From G016756615 sp035556195 (GTDB lineage: Bacteria > Pseudomonadota > Alphaproteobacteria > Rhizobiales > Rhizobiaceae): a DNA stretch of 64,000 nucleotides. Both the position numbers and the translations under genes were made by a program. Position 1 is the first letter of the stretch. Each line of letters opens with the position of its first letter. Positions 51,177 to 60,133 of the stretch are shown here, piece after piece. The stretch is taken from assembly GCA_035556195.1 (NCBI GenBank), contig DATMFK010000043.1, positions 1 through 64,000 on the forward strand, read 5' to 3'. A model generated the notes under the pieces. The model did not search any database, was not told the origin of the DNA, and saw nothing but the letters and a program-made list of their open reading frames with translations.

Positions 51177-54100
51177 CTACCGCAGGCGCCCGCTCGCGTG
51201 GGCAAGCATCGTGTAGACCTTGCCGGTATCCGAAGTCAGATAGGTCTGGGTCATCATGTTGTCGCGGTCGTTGCGGGAGACGTCGCGCAGGAGCTTTTCG
51301 AAATCCTCGCAATAGCGGTCGACCGCGGTCCGGAATTCCGATTCGGACTGGTACTTGCGACGGATGTCATCGAAGGTCTGCTGACCCTTCAGCGTGTAGA
51401 GACGACGGGTGAACACGTCGCGTTCGCCACGGCGGTAGCGGTCCCACAGCTCGATCGACGCCTCATGGTCGATCGCCCGGGCGATATCCACCGAGAGGGA
51501 GTTGAGCGACTCCACGACATGCAGGGGCGACCGTTGGGGAGGCGACGCGACCGGCGCCGTCTCGGCCTTGGCCGTCGGGCGGGCTTCCTCGCGCGAAGCG
51601 CCTCGCAGGAGATCACTCACCCAGCCGCTCTGCTGCTCGCCATCGCGCTGCCGCCCGGCGGCGGAGCGGTCGGGATCGGCGGGCCGGCGCTCCAGCGTCG
51701 CTGCTGGCGTGCGGCGCGGCGACTCCGGCAAACGCGGTGCCGGGGCGGGCGCCGCCGATGCGGTGGGCGCTGCAGGCGCGGCCGGAGCCGGGTTGGAGCG
51801 GGTCTGGTTGCGGCCACCCACATCGACGGTGCGGCCCGAACGTGCCACGATTTCAGACAGTTCCTTGAGGGCGTTGATCTGCTCGGTGACCGCCCGGCGA
51901 ATGGCGGAGGTCGACTCCTTGGCCTCGACCGGCATGTCGACGACGCCACGCTTCAGTTCCGCACGGGTCTGTTCCAGCTCGCTCCGGATCGTTCCGGCCG
52001 TGCGCCGCATATCTTCGGTCGCATCGGCGAAGCGCTTGGTGGCGGCTTCGACCACTTCGGTGATGGCGTTGCGGATCTTGTCGGCCGAAGCGATCGTCCG
52101 GTTTTCGGCCTTGTCGAGCGCCTGGCCGACAAGCCCTTCGAACGACTTCATGACGCGTTCGAGGTCGTCCGACTTCTTGACGAGGCCCACGGCGAGGTCC
52201 TCCAGCGTAGTCTGGCGCTCCAGCGTATGCTCGAGATTGCCCTGCGCGGATGTCAGGAGGTCGGAGGCGCTGGACAGCAGCCTGCTGTGCTCGTCGAAGC
52301 GGCTCGCGATCGCAGCAACCTCCTTCAGCGTGTTGGACGACAGCTCCGTGAGGCGCTGCGTGTTGGTGTCGACCAACCGTGCCGAGCTGGCAAAGGTCTG
52401 CGCCGCGCGTTCCGTCGTCGTGGCAAAGCTGCGCGTGCTGTTGGTCAGCCGCTCGTCGATTCCGGACAGGTTCTCCGACGCCAGCTCGATCAATTCGCTG
52501 AGCTGCCGATTGGAGGTGCTGAGGCGATCGATGAGGTCGGACACGCCCTTGGCCAGGCCGGAGCGCGCGCCGTCGACGGCCTGCAAGGTCTCGGCCGTGC
52601 GTGTGGCAAGTGCGTTGACCAGTGCGGCATTCTCGGCACGCAGCCGCTCGGTCGCCTTCTCGGTTGCATCTTCCAGGCTCTTCTGAAGGTCGCCGCCGCT
52701 TTGCGAGAAGCGTTCGACCAGCGGGCGCGCGGTTTCGTCGAGGATCTTCGTGATCTCGGCAGAACGCGCCGCGAGCATCGAATTGAGCTCGCGGGTGTTG
52801 GCACCGATCGTGCGTGCCGCCTCGTTGGTGCTCTGGCTGACGTGCTGTCCGACTGAGGAGAAGGTCTCCGCAATGGCCTCTGCCCGGGCAGTCAACTGGG
52901 CTTCGACGACCCCGATCTGCTCGTTCAGCTTCTGGCCGACAATGTCGGCACCTTTAGCCAGACGGTCCTCGGCGACGGCCATGCGCTCGCCGACGCGGGC
53001 GGCGGTCATCTCCGCGCTGGCCGCGAGCTTGCTGCCTGCACCGGCGAGCGCTTCCTGGATGGCCTGGGCGCGCTGATCGAGTTCGGCTGCCGCCTGGCGG
53101 GCCTGCGCGGCAATGCGCTGCTCGTTGTCGTTGAAAGCATTGGCCACTTCGGCGGCTTGGGCTCCAATGATCGTCGCGCTTTCAGTGACGCGCGCGGCGA
53201 GCTCCCGGTCGGCAGTCTCGAAGACCTTTCCGATTTCGACCGCCCGCCCGGCGAGCGAGGCTGCGGTTTCGTCGACCCGCGCGGCGATCTTCTCATCCGT
53301 GCTCTCGAAGACACGCGCAATCTCCGCCGCACGACCGGCGAGGGACTGCGCGGTCTCCTCGACTCGCGCGGCGAGCTTTTCATCCGTGCTTTCGAAGACA
53401 CGGGCAATCTCCGCCGCGCGCCCGGAGAGAGACTGCGCGGTCTGTTCGACACGCGCGGCGATCTGCCGGTCCGCATCCTCGAAGACCGAGCCGATCGCGG
53501 TGGCGCGAGCGGCAAGGTTGTCTGCCGTGGCGTTGACGCGCGAGGCCAGCTTTTCGTCCGCTTCCTCGAACTGGCGCACGACCTCACTGGCGCGCGAGCC
53601 GAGCGCCGTGGCGCTTGCCTCGACGCGAGCCGCGAGCTTTTCGTCGGCGCCATCGAAGATGCGACCGAGCTCTGCGGCTCGGGCAGCCAGGGCGTCGGCC
53701 GATTCGCCGATCCTGATGCCGAGCCGCTGGTCGGCGTCGTCGAAGTTGCGCAGGATGTCGCCGGCACGCGCGGCAAGGGCGGCTGCCGTCTCGGTGGCGC
53801 GCGCCACCAGTTTCTGGTCGGCATCGTCGAAGACGCGCGCAATGTCGCCGGCTTTCACGGAAAGCAGGTCGGCGGTCTCCTCGGCTCGGGCCAGCATCGT
53901 GTCGGAATTCTCCGCGGCACGTGCAGCGAGGCGCTTGTCGGCATCCTCGAAGGCCCGCGCGATGTCGTTGGCGCGCTCGAGCAGGGCTTGAGAAGTCTGG
54001 GCGGCGCGCTCGGCGATCTGGCGGTCGGCATCGGTGAAGGCTTTGCCGGCCTCTTCGCTGAGAGCGGCGGTAACCTCCAGCACCTTCTCACGCAGGGCGC

Positions 54101-57100
54101 CGGCGACAACCACTGCGCTTCTTTCCAGAACGCCGCGGACATTGTCGATACCAGTGGCCAGCGCACGCTGCATCGTGCCCGTGCGCTCCTCGATCACGCC
54201 GGTCTGTTGGCGGAAAGCCTCCTCGATCTTCTCCACGTCGGCGGCGAGCGCGTCGGTCAGGATGCTGCGCTTGTCCGCGATCGTTTGGATGTGCTGCGAA
54301 AGGGTCGCGTCCATGTCCTTGCGGGTCTCGGCAAGCTTGCCGAGGTCCTCGTCGAGAGCCCTGGCGAGCTGGCCGCGGCCTTCCGCGAGCTTGTTCACAT
54401 GGCCGGCGATGACATCGTCGATCTCGGAGCGGGCACCGGCGATCTTCTGCAGGTCCGCTTCGAGGGCTCGCTTCAGTATGTCACGTCCTTCGGCCAGCTT
54501 CTCGACCTGGCCTGTCACGAGCCCGTCGATGCCCGCGCGGCTCTCCGCGATCTTTTGCAGGTCCTCCTCGAGAGCGCGTTTGAGGACGTCGCGGCCCTCG
54601 GCCAGCTTCTCCACCTGCGAGGCGACGAGGCCATCGATCTCGGCCCGGCTGTCGGAGAGCTTGCGCAGATCGGCTTCGAGCGCGCGGGTCAGGATGTCCC
54701 GGCCCTGAGCGAGCTTCTCAACCTGGCCCGCGACGAGCCCGTCGATGCCGGCCCGGCTTTCCTCGATCTTCTTCAGATCCTCCTCGAGAGCGTCCTTCAA
54801 CAGATTGCGGCCTTCGGCCAGCTTGCCCACCTGCGCGGCGACGAGGCTGTCGATCTCCGAGCGCGTTTCGGCGAGCTTCTCAAGGTCCGATTCAAGGGCG
54901 CGCGTAAGGATGCCCCGGCCCTGGGCGAGCTTCTCGACCTGGCCCGTGACGATGTTGTCGATGTCGGCGCGGCTTTCGGCGATCCTGTCGAGATCGTCGC
55001 GAAGCGCCTGCTTCAGACTTTCGCGTCCCTCGGCAAGGCGTTCAAGCTGGCCGGAAACGATCTCGTCGATGTCCGTGCGGCTTTCCGCGATCTTCTGCAG
55101 ATCCTCCTGGAGGGCCCGCGTCAGCACCTCGCGGCCTTCGGCGATCTTGCTCACCTGGGCGGTGACGAGATCGTCGACGTCGGCTCGGGTCTCGGCGATC
55201 CTGTCCAGATCGTCGCGAAGCGCCTGTTTGAGGCTTTCGCGTCCCTGGGCAAGCCGATCGAGCTGGCCGGAGACGATGTCGTCGATGTCCGTACGGCTTT
55301 CCGCGATCTTCTGCAGGTCCTCCTGGAGCGCCCGCGTCAGCACCTCGCGACCTTCGGCGATCTTGCTCACCTGTTCGGTGACGAGGCTGTCGATCTCGGC
55401 GCGCGTCCCGGCGATCTTGTTGAGATCGGCTTCCAGAGCACGCTTGAGGATGTCGCGGCCCTCTGCGAGCTTCTCGACCTGGCCGGCGACGAGCCCGTCG
55501 ATGCCTGCACGGCTTTCCTCGATCTTCTTGAGATCGTCTTCGAGAGCCTCCTTGAGGACGTTGCGGCCTTCCGCCAGCTTGCTCACATGGGACGCCACGA
55601 CATCGTCGATTTCGGCGCGGGTATCGGCGACCTTCTTGAGATCGGCCTCGAGTGCGCGCTTGAGGATGTCACGGCCCTGGGCGAGCTTCTCCACCTGGCC
55701 CGAGACAAGATTGTCGATCCCGGTGCGGCTTTCCTCGAGTTTCTGCAGATCGGCGTCGAGCGCACGTGCGAGGATGTTGCGGCCCTCCGCCAGCTTGCCG
55801 ACGTGGCCGGCAACCATTTCGTCAATGTTCGTGCGGGATTGTGCGAGCTTCTGCAAGTCATCCTGCAACACGGTTGCAAGATTGTTGCGGCCCTGTTCCA
55901 GGCGCTCCAGATGCTCGCCCAGCGAAGCATCGATAGCCGTGCGCGACTCGTTGATCTTGCGCAGGTCGTCCTGCAGGGCGCGGCTCAGAACTTCGCGGCT
56001 CTCTGCCAGCTTCTGGATCTGGAAGCCCATGGCGTCGTCGATCGTGGCCCGACCGTCCGCGAATTTCTGGAGGTCTTCCTGCAGAGCGGCCGCCATGCGC
56101 TCGCGGCTCTCGGCGATCCTTCGCGTCTGCTCCGTGACTGCCTCGTCCAGGCTTGCGCGGGCTTCGGACAGCTTCTCTATATCGGCATCGAAGGCATGCG
56201 AAACACTGTGGCGCGCCGCATCCAGCCGTTCGGCGAAATCGGTGGCGCGGGCTTCGAGCATCGTGGAGGTCGACATGACGATGTCGGCCATTTCGGCGCC
56301 GATGCGGGCCTTGCCCTCGTCGATCATCGAGAACAGCGTCTGCTTGCTGTTGGAATAGACATCCGAGATCTCGCGTGCGCGCTCGACCAGGGTCTCGTTG
56401 ATCTGGCGAGCACGCGCCTCGAGGGCGGCATTGAGCTTCTGGGTGCCGGTATCCAACGCCTCGGCGCGTGTCTGGAACTCGCTGATCAGTGCCTGGCCGC
56501 GTTCGGCAAGGGTGCGCTCGATGCCGTGCAGCCGCGCCTCGAATTCCTCGTTTAGCGTCTTGGTTGCGCCGCCGAGCAGCGAAACCATGCCGCTGGCGCG
56601 CTCGTCGAGCATCTCGGAAAGAGAGCGCGTGGCATCGTCGGTGCTCTGCGTGAGGGTTGCGATCCGCGTGTCGAGCAGGCTCGCGAAGGCTTCACCCGAC
56701 GTGCTGATCCGCTCGGAGATCGAGTCCACGCGCGAATCCAGCGATTCATAAAGCAGCGCGCTGCTCTGGTTGATGCGGTCGATCAGCGTCTCGCCGGAAT
56801 TGTTGATCGTCATCGACAGCTTCGTGGAAGCTGAAAGGATGCTTTCGCGAATGGTGTCGCCAGCGGCGTTGATCTCTTCCCGAAGCGATTCGTGCGCGCC
56901 GCTGATGGACGAGCGCACCCGTTCGGCATGGCTGACCACGGCATCGCGTTCGCTGCCCAGCCCGTCAACGAGCGACCGGATTCGCACCTCGTTCTCCGAA
57001 TAGGCGCGTTCCAGTTCGTTGACTTCGCTGTGGACCAGCGTCTCCAGCTCGACCGCACGGGCGATCGTGCGTTCGATACCTTCGCCCATGGCCGCCACTT

Positions 57101-57839
57101 CGCGGCGAATCGCCTGGCCCACAGTCATGATGCGGTCCTGCGCAAGGCTCTCGGGTTCGGCCAGACGGAACGCGACTTCCGTCATGGACTGAGCGGCAAG
57201 GCGCATCTCCTGGGCGCGGCGGATCATCAGCGCAAAGCCCCAGAACATAATGATCGGCACGATCGTCGCTACGAGAAGGACGATGAGATAGGGGCGGGCT
57301 AGCACTTGCTCCATGGAACGGATCTGCCAGATCTCCGCTCCGAGCAGCTTCTGGCCGAAGAACGCGCCGGCGCCGAGCCAGGCAAGGCTGAGCAGGCCCA
57401 TGAGCCAGTAGATCGCCCTGGACGGGCGACGGTTCATGCCGTGCATGAGCGTGCGGTAGTCTTTCTGACGGTCGTCATTCGCGGGCGCGAATCCGGCGGG
57501 CTGGCTGGGGACCGGCTGGTTGGCCGGAGAGAGCTGGGCTGCCGTCGACACAGGTCCTTCAGCGGGTTTGGCGGGGTTCGTCGCAGGCGAGCGAGCGGCT
57601 TGCGGCTGTGGCCCCGGTGCCGGTGCCTGTGCCGTGACACGCTGGCTCGCCGGCTCGGATTTGCCGTTGCGGCTCTCCCGGGCGAGTTCCTCGGCGGCTG
57701 CGGATATCTGAGCCTCGAGGTCTTCCATCGAGGCCGCTATGTCGAGATCGCCATCGGCGGAAAGGTCGAAATCGAGCGCCTTTTCCAGTTCTTGCGCGAC
57801 TTCCTGGTCGAGATTCTTGATTGTCGGTTTCTGCGCCAT
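51177..57839 (-). CDS. Growth Pole Ring (GPR/RgsE-type) giant coiled-coil protein
   Basis: This is a 2,220-residue protein. N-terminal 1-135 is acidic then Pro/Ala-rich; two membrane helices lie at about 142-162 and 184-206, followed by a very long helical region. It contains 18 tandem 36-residue repeats (DNA 54189-56132, consensus GQVEKLAEGRDILKRALEADL...) and about 12 units of 29 residues (52963-54039, consensus VFE.ADEKLAARVEETAQSLAGRAAEI). A Pro-rich linker precedes a conserved C-terminal domain (last 110 residues, AIDHEASIELWDRYRRGE). Size, membrane helices and apolipoprotein-like repeats match GPR of Agrobacterium and RgsE of Sinorhizobium, needed for polar growth. Terminator follows; divergent Hpt gene upstream. 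Confidence 0.88.
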   Translation of the reverse strand: MAQKPTIKNLDQEVAQELEKALDFDLSADGDLDIAASMEDLEAQISAAAEELARESRNGKSEPASQRVTAQAPAPGPQPQAARSPATNPAKPAEGPVSTAAQLSPANQPVPSQPAGFAPANDDRQKDYRTLMHGMNRRPSRAIYWLMGLLSLAWLGAGAFFGQKLLGAEIWQIRSMEQVLARPYLIVLLVATIVPIIMFWGFALMIRRAQEMRLAAQSMTEVAFRLAEPESLAQDRIMTVGQAIRREVAAMGEGIERTIARAVELETLVHSEVNELERAYSENEVRIRSLVDGLGSERDAVVSHAERVRSSISGAHESLREEINAAGDTIRESILSASTKLSMTINNSGETLIDRINQSSALLYESLDSRVDSISERISTSGEAFASLLDTRIATLTQSTDDATRSLSEMLDERASGMVSLLGGATKTLNEEFEARLHGIERTLAERGQALISEFQTRAEALDTGTQKLNAALEARARQINETLVERAREISDVYSNSKQTLFSMIDEGKARIGAEMADIVMSTSTMLEARATDFAERLDAARHSVSHAFDADIEKLSEARASLDEAVTEQTRRIAESRERMAAALQEDLQKFADGRATIDDAMGFQIQKLAESREVLSRALQDDLRKINESRTAIDASLGEHLERLEQGRNNLATVLQDDLQKLAQSRTNIDEMVAGHVGKLAEGRNILARALDADLQKLEESRTGIDNLVSGQVEKLAQGRDILKRALEADLKKVADTRAEIDDVVASHVSKLAEGRNVLKEALEDDLKKIEESRAGIDGLVAGQVEKLAEGRDILKRALEADLNKIAGTRAEIDSLVTEQVSKIAEGREVLTRALQEDLQKIAESRTDIDDIVSGQLDRLAQGRESLKQALRDDLDRIAETRADVDDLVTAQVSKIAEGREVLTRALQEDLQKIAESRTDIDEIVSGQLERLAEGRESLKQALRDDLDRIAESRADIDNIVTGQVEKLAQGRGILTRALESDLEKLAETRSEIDSLVAAQVGKLAEGRNLLKDALEEDLKKIEESRAGIDGLVAGQVEKLAQGRDILTRALEADLRKLSDSRAEIDGLVASQVEKLAEGRDVLKRALEEDLQKIAESRAGIDGLVTGQVEKLAEGRDILKRALEADLQKIAGARSEIDDVIAGHVNKLAEGRGQLARALDEDLGKLAETRKDMDATLSQHIQTIADKRSILTDALAADVEKIEEAFRQQTGVIEERTGTMQRALATGIDNVRGVLERSAVVVAGALREKVLEVTAALSEEAGKAFTDADRQIAERAAQTSQALLERANDIARAFEDADKRLAARAAENSDTMLARAEETADLLSVKAGDIARVFDDADQKLVARATETAAALAARAGDILRNFDDADQRLGIRIGESADALAARAAELGRIFDGADEKLAARVEASATALGSRASEVVRQFEEADEKLASRVNATADNLAARATAIGSVFEDADRQIAARVEQTAQSLSGRAAEIARVFESTDEKLAARVEETAQSLAGRAAEIARVFESTDEKIAARVDETAASLAGRAVEIGKVFETADRELAARVTESATIIGAQAAEVANAFNDNEQRIAAQARQAAAELDQRAQAIQEALAGAGSKLAASAEMTAARVGERMAVAEDRLAKGADIVGQKLNEQIGVVEAQLTARAEAIAETFSSVGQHVSQSTNEAARTIGANTRELNSMLAARSAEITKILDETARPLVERFSQSGGDLQKSLEDATEKATERLRAENAALVNALATRTAETLQAVDGARSGLAKGVSDLIDRLSTSNRQLSELIELASENLSGIDERLTNSTRSFATTTERAAQTFASSARLVDTNTQRLTELSSNTLKEVAAIASRFDEHSRLLSSASDLLTSAQGNLEHTLERQTTLEDLAVGLVKKSDDLERVMKSFEGLVGQALDKAENRTIASADKIRNAITEVVEAATKRFADATEDMRRTAGTIRSELEQTRAELKRGVVDMPVEAKESTSAIRRAVTEQINALKELSEIVARSGRTVDVGGRNQTRSNPAPAAPAAPTASAAPAPAPRLPESPRRTPAATLERRPADPDRSAAGRQRDGEQQSGWVSDLLRGASREEARPTAKAETAPVASPPQRSPLHVVESLNSLSVDIARAIDHEASIELWDRYRRGERDVFTRRLYTLKGQQTFDDIRRKYQSESEFRTAVDRYCEDFEKLLRDVSRNDRDNMMTQTYLTSDTGKVYTMLAHASGRLR
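52963..54039 (-). repeat. 29-residue coding repeats in GPR
   Basis: About 12 units, each starting with a hydrophobic-Phe pair and ending in RAxEIxR; all are 29 residues except the second, which carries an 11-residue insertion. The best copies (VFESTDEKLAARV.., VFESTDEKIAARV..) are nearly identical and adjacent. Confidence 0.85.
54189..56132 (-). repeat. 18 tandem 36-residue (108-bp) coding repeats in GPR
   Basis: 18 units of exactly 36 residues fill 1,944 bases with no indel. Consensus features are Q/HVxKLAEGR, xILxRALExDLxKI and ESRAxID. Copies 8-9 (55161-55376) and 10-11 (54945-55160) are almost identical as a 72-residue pair, which points to a recent two-unit duplication. Confidence 0.92.
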
Positions 57840-58126
57840 GCCGCCGTTACCCTGTACTCGATGCGCGGATCGCCGATTGTTCCGGCTGTGTCAGCCGCGC
57901 AAGTGGCTCACTATGGTCCTGCCGTATCGTAGTGGCACAGGCGGGTAAAGGGAACACGCAAACGGCCACATGCTTAAAAGTTTAAACATAGGGTTAACAA
58001 CCCCACGGATGCGGCGCTTTTTGGCCAATTTCGGACCATTCCAATATCCGACAAACATTAACCGGTTGTCCACATGCGCGCGCTAGTTCGAAGGAAGTTC
58101 TCAACTGTTGATTTGGGAGTGTCTCG
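57840..58126. promoter_or_regulatory. Divergent promoter region of GPR and Hpt genes
   Basis: An AT-rich 290-base region. TTAA-N8-TTAAC at 57983-57998 and TTAACC at 58058-58063 resemble sites of the cell-cycle regulator CtrA (consensus TTAA-N7-TTAA), off by one base of spacing in the first. Regulation by CtrA is a hypothesis. Confidence 0.35.
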
Positions 58127-58501
58127 ATGGCGCACAGGGGGCGCGGGCCCGTCGCGTTCGAGAGGCCAGGCGGCAAGCCTGGTGAGGTTTGGCATGCGTG
58201 CCCGATCGATCTCACACATCTAGCGCGCCAGACCCTCGGCGACCGGAAGGTGCAGCAGGAAGTCCTTGCCCTCTTCGTGCAGCAGGCGCTGTCGGTCCGG
58301 GACCAACTCGGCCAAGCAGGCTTGGAGGAGCGGCTAAGACTCGCGCATGGGCTCAAAGGCTCGGCGCGCGGGGTCGGCGCCTTCGACATCGCCGACTGCG
58401 TAGCGCAAATTGAGACGAACCCCGACGATGACCAAGCCGTGGAGAGACTTTCGCGGTTGATCGACGCGGTGCGCGACTTCGTCGCCTCGATCAGGCGCTG
58501 A
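58127..58501 (+). CDS. Hpt-domain phosphotransfer protein
   Basis: This 124-residue protein has an Hpt four-helix domain with the phospho-acceptor His74 in RLAHGLKGSARGVGA, followed by DIADCVAQIE. It would relay phosphate between response regulators in the cytoplasm. GGGAG precedes the ATG. It is divergent from the GPR gene; I recall the same neighbourhood in other Rhizobiales, which suggests a link to polar growth or the cell cycle, but no kinase or receiver gene is adjacent. Confidence 0.85.
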   Translation: MAHRGRGPVAFERPGGKPGEVWHACPIDLTHLARQTLGDRKVQQEVLALFVQQALSVRDQLGQAGLEERLRLAHGLKGSARGVGAFDIADCVAQIETNPDDDQAVERLSRLIDAVRDFVASIRR

Positions 58502-58605
58502 CCGTTGGGAAACGGCGAAAGGCGGCGCTCTTCGGCCGCAGTTGACATGCACGGCGGAGTCATTATCTCGGCATGGCTTCTTCTTTTTCGGACCGGGACC
58601 GTCTG

Positions 58606-58926
58606 ATGACCAAGATCACCTATATCGCCTTTGACGGGACACAGTTCGACGTCGAGGCCGACAATGGGTCCACGGTCATGGAAAATGCGATCCGCAACGC
58701 CGTGCCCGGCATCGAAGCCGAATGCGGTGGCGCGTGCGCCTGCGCGACCTGCCACGTCTATGTCGATGAGGCCTGGACCAACGTCGTCGGAGAGCCGGAA
58801 GCCATGGAGGAGGACATGCTGGACTTTGCCTATGACGTCAGGCCGAATTCCCGGCTGTCCTGTCAGATAAAGGTCCGCGACGAACTCGATGGGCTCGTGG
58901 TACGCATTCCCGAGCGGCAGGGTTGA
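58606..58926 (+). CDS. 2Fe-2S ferredoxin (adrenodoxin type)
   Basis: This 106-residue ferredoxin has cluster ligands Cys40, Cys46, Cys49 (CGGACACATC) and Cys86 (RLSCQI). The acidic stretch EPEAMEEDMLDFA is typical of the adrenodoxin/FdxB type that serves Fe-S assembly or P450/Rieske partners. The family start is ATG 58606 after GGGAC. The ferredoxin reductase gene begins 136 bases downstream on the same strand, a likely functional pair. Confidence 0.92.
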   Translation: MTKITYIAFDGTQFDVEADNGSTVMENAIRNAVPGIEAECGGACACATCHVYVDEAWTNVVGEPEAMEEDMLDFAYDVRPNSRLSCQIKVRDELDGLVVRIPERQG

Positions 58927-59062
58927 TCGCGGCCGGGACGTTCGGCGCATGATCCTCGTCAACAAGGCGGTTCACACCCTACGGTACAATGATCTAGCCT
59001 GCATGGACTGGGCATAGCGCGAAGCGCAGCCGTCCAGAGTTGCGCAAGCCGGAGGGTGCTGC

Positions 59063-60088
59063 ATGAATTCGCAAGAAAAGACCGACGTTCTCATCATCGG
59101 CGCGGGACCCGTTGGGCTGTTCGCCGTGTTTGAACTCGGGCTCTTCGACATGAAGTGCCATCTGATCGACATCCTCGATCGTCCCGGCGGGCAATGCGCC
59201 GAACTCTACCCGGAAAAGCCGATCTACGACATTCCAGGCTACCCTTCGATTTCGGCCCAAGGACTGGTCGACCGCCTCATGGAGCAGATCGCGCCGTTCC
59301 ATCCCCGGTTCACCTTCAACCGTATGGTCGCCAGTCTCGAACGCCTCGAGGACGGAAATTTTCGCGTCACCACGGACGAGGACGAGGTCTTTGAAGCCAA
59401 GGTGGTGGTGATCGCCGCGGGCGGCGGTTCGTTCCAGCCGAAGCGGCCGCCGATCCCCGGGATCGAAGACTATGAGGGAAAAAGCGTCTTCTACGCCGTT
59501 CGGCGGATGGAGGATTTCCGGGGCCACGATCTGCTGATCGTCGGTGGCGGCGATTCCGCGCTGGATTGGACGCTCAATCTCCAGCCGGTCGCGAGAAGCG
59601 TCACGCTCGTCCACAGGCGGCCTGAATTTCGCGCCGCGCCCGACAGCGTCAACAAGATGTACGCGCTTCAGGAAATGAAAAAGCTGGAATTCCAGGTGGG
59701 GCAGGTGACGGGACTTTCCGGCGGGAATGGCATGCTCCGGTCAGCGACGATCAAGGGCCCGGATGGCGAACTCGAGGTGCCTTGCACAAGGCTGCTGCCC
59801 TTCTTCGGCCTCACGATGAAGCTTGGCCCGATTGCGGAGTGGGGGCTAAACCTTCACGAGAACCTGATCCCGGTGGACACTGAGAAATTTCAGACATCGG
59901 AGCCGGGCATCTTCGCCATCGGCGACATCAACTGGTATCCGGGCAAGCTCAAGCTGATCCTGTCCGGGTTCCACGAGGCCGCGCTGATGGCGCAGGCGGC
60001 CAAGCGGATCGTCAGTCCCGGCGAAAGGATCGTGTTCCAATATACAACATCGTCGACGAGCCTTCAGAAGAAGCTCGGCGTGGCGTAG
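59063..60088 (+). CDS. Ferredoxin-NADP+ reductase (thioredoxin-reductase-like type)
   Basis: This 341-residue FAD enzyme has FAD motif GAGPVG (13-18), NADP motif VGGGDSALDW (160-169) and the second FAD region FAIGDINWYPGKLKLI. It has the thioredoxin-reductase fold but lacks the redox CxxC between the domains, as in the homodimeric FNR of Bacillus and Rhodopseudomonas. It passes electrons between NADPH and ferredoxin; the ferredoxin gene upstream is the obvious partner. The ATG at 59063 follows GGAGGGTGCTGC. Confidence 0.92.
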   Translation: MNSQEKTDVLIIGAGPVGLFAVFELGLFDMKCHLIDILDRPGGQCAELYPEKPIYDIPGYPSISAQGLVDRLMEQIAPFHPRFTFNRMVASLERLEDGNFRVTTDEDEVFEAKVVVIAAGGGSFQPKRPPIPGIEDYEGKSVFYAVRRMEDFRGHDLLIVGGGDSALDWTLNLQPVARSVTLVHRRPEFRAAPDSVNKMYALQEMKKLEFQVGQVTGLSGGNGMLRSATIKGPDGELEVPCTRLLPFFGLTMKLGPIAEWGLNLHENLIPVDTEKFQTSEPGIFAIGDINWYPGKLKLILSGFHEAALMAQAAKRIVSPGERIVFQYTTSSTSLQKKLGVA

Positions 60089-60133
60089 TTGGTGAACGGT
60101 ACTGCCGGTTCGGGTGAACCGGTGGCTCGAAGC

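Noticed and set aside
51159..52856. 565-codon open frame on the plus strand opposite the GPR C-terminus
   Set aside because: Arg/Gly-rich shadow of the GPR frame with no family features; it would start inside the GPR terminator region.
54189..56132. Regular 108-base spacing suggesting a CRISPR array
   Set aside because: The whole unit is repeated, there are no unique spacers, and the frame is open throughout as protein repeats.
53157..56555. 1,132-codon open frame on the plus strand opposite the GPR gene
   Set aside because: It mirrors the 36- and 29-residue repeats of GPR on the other strand; composition follows GPR codon use, there is no ribosome-binding site or domain, and GPR has clear homology features and a terminator.
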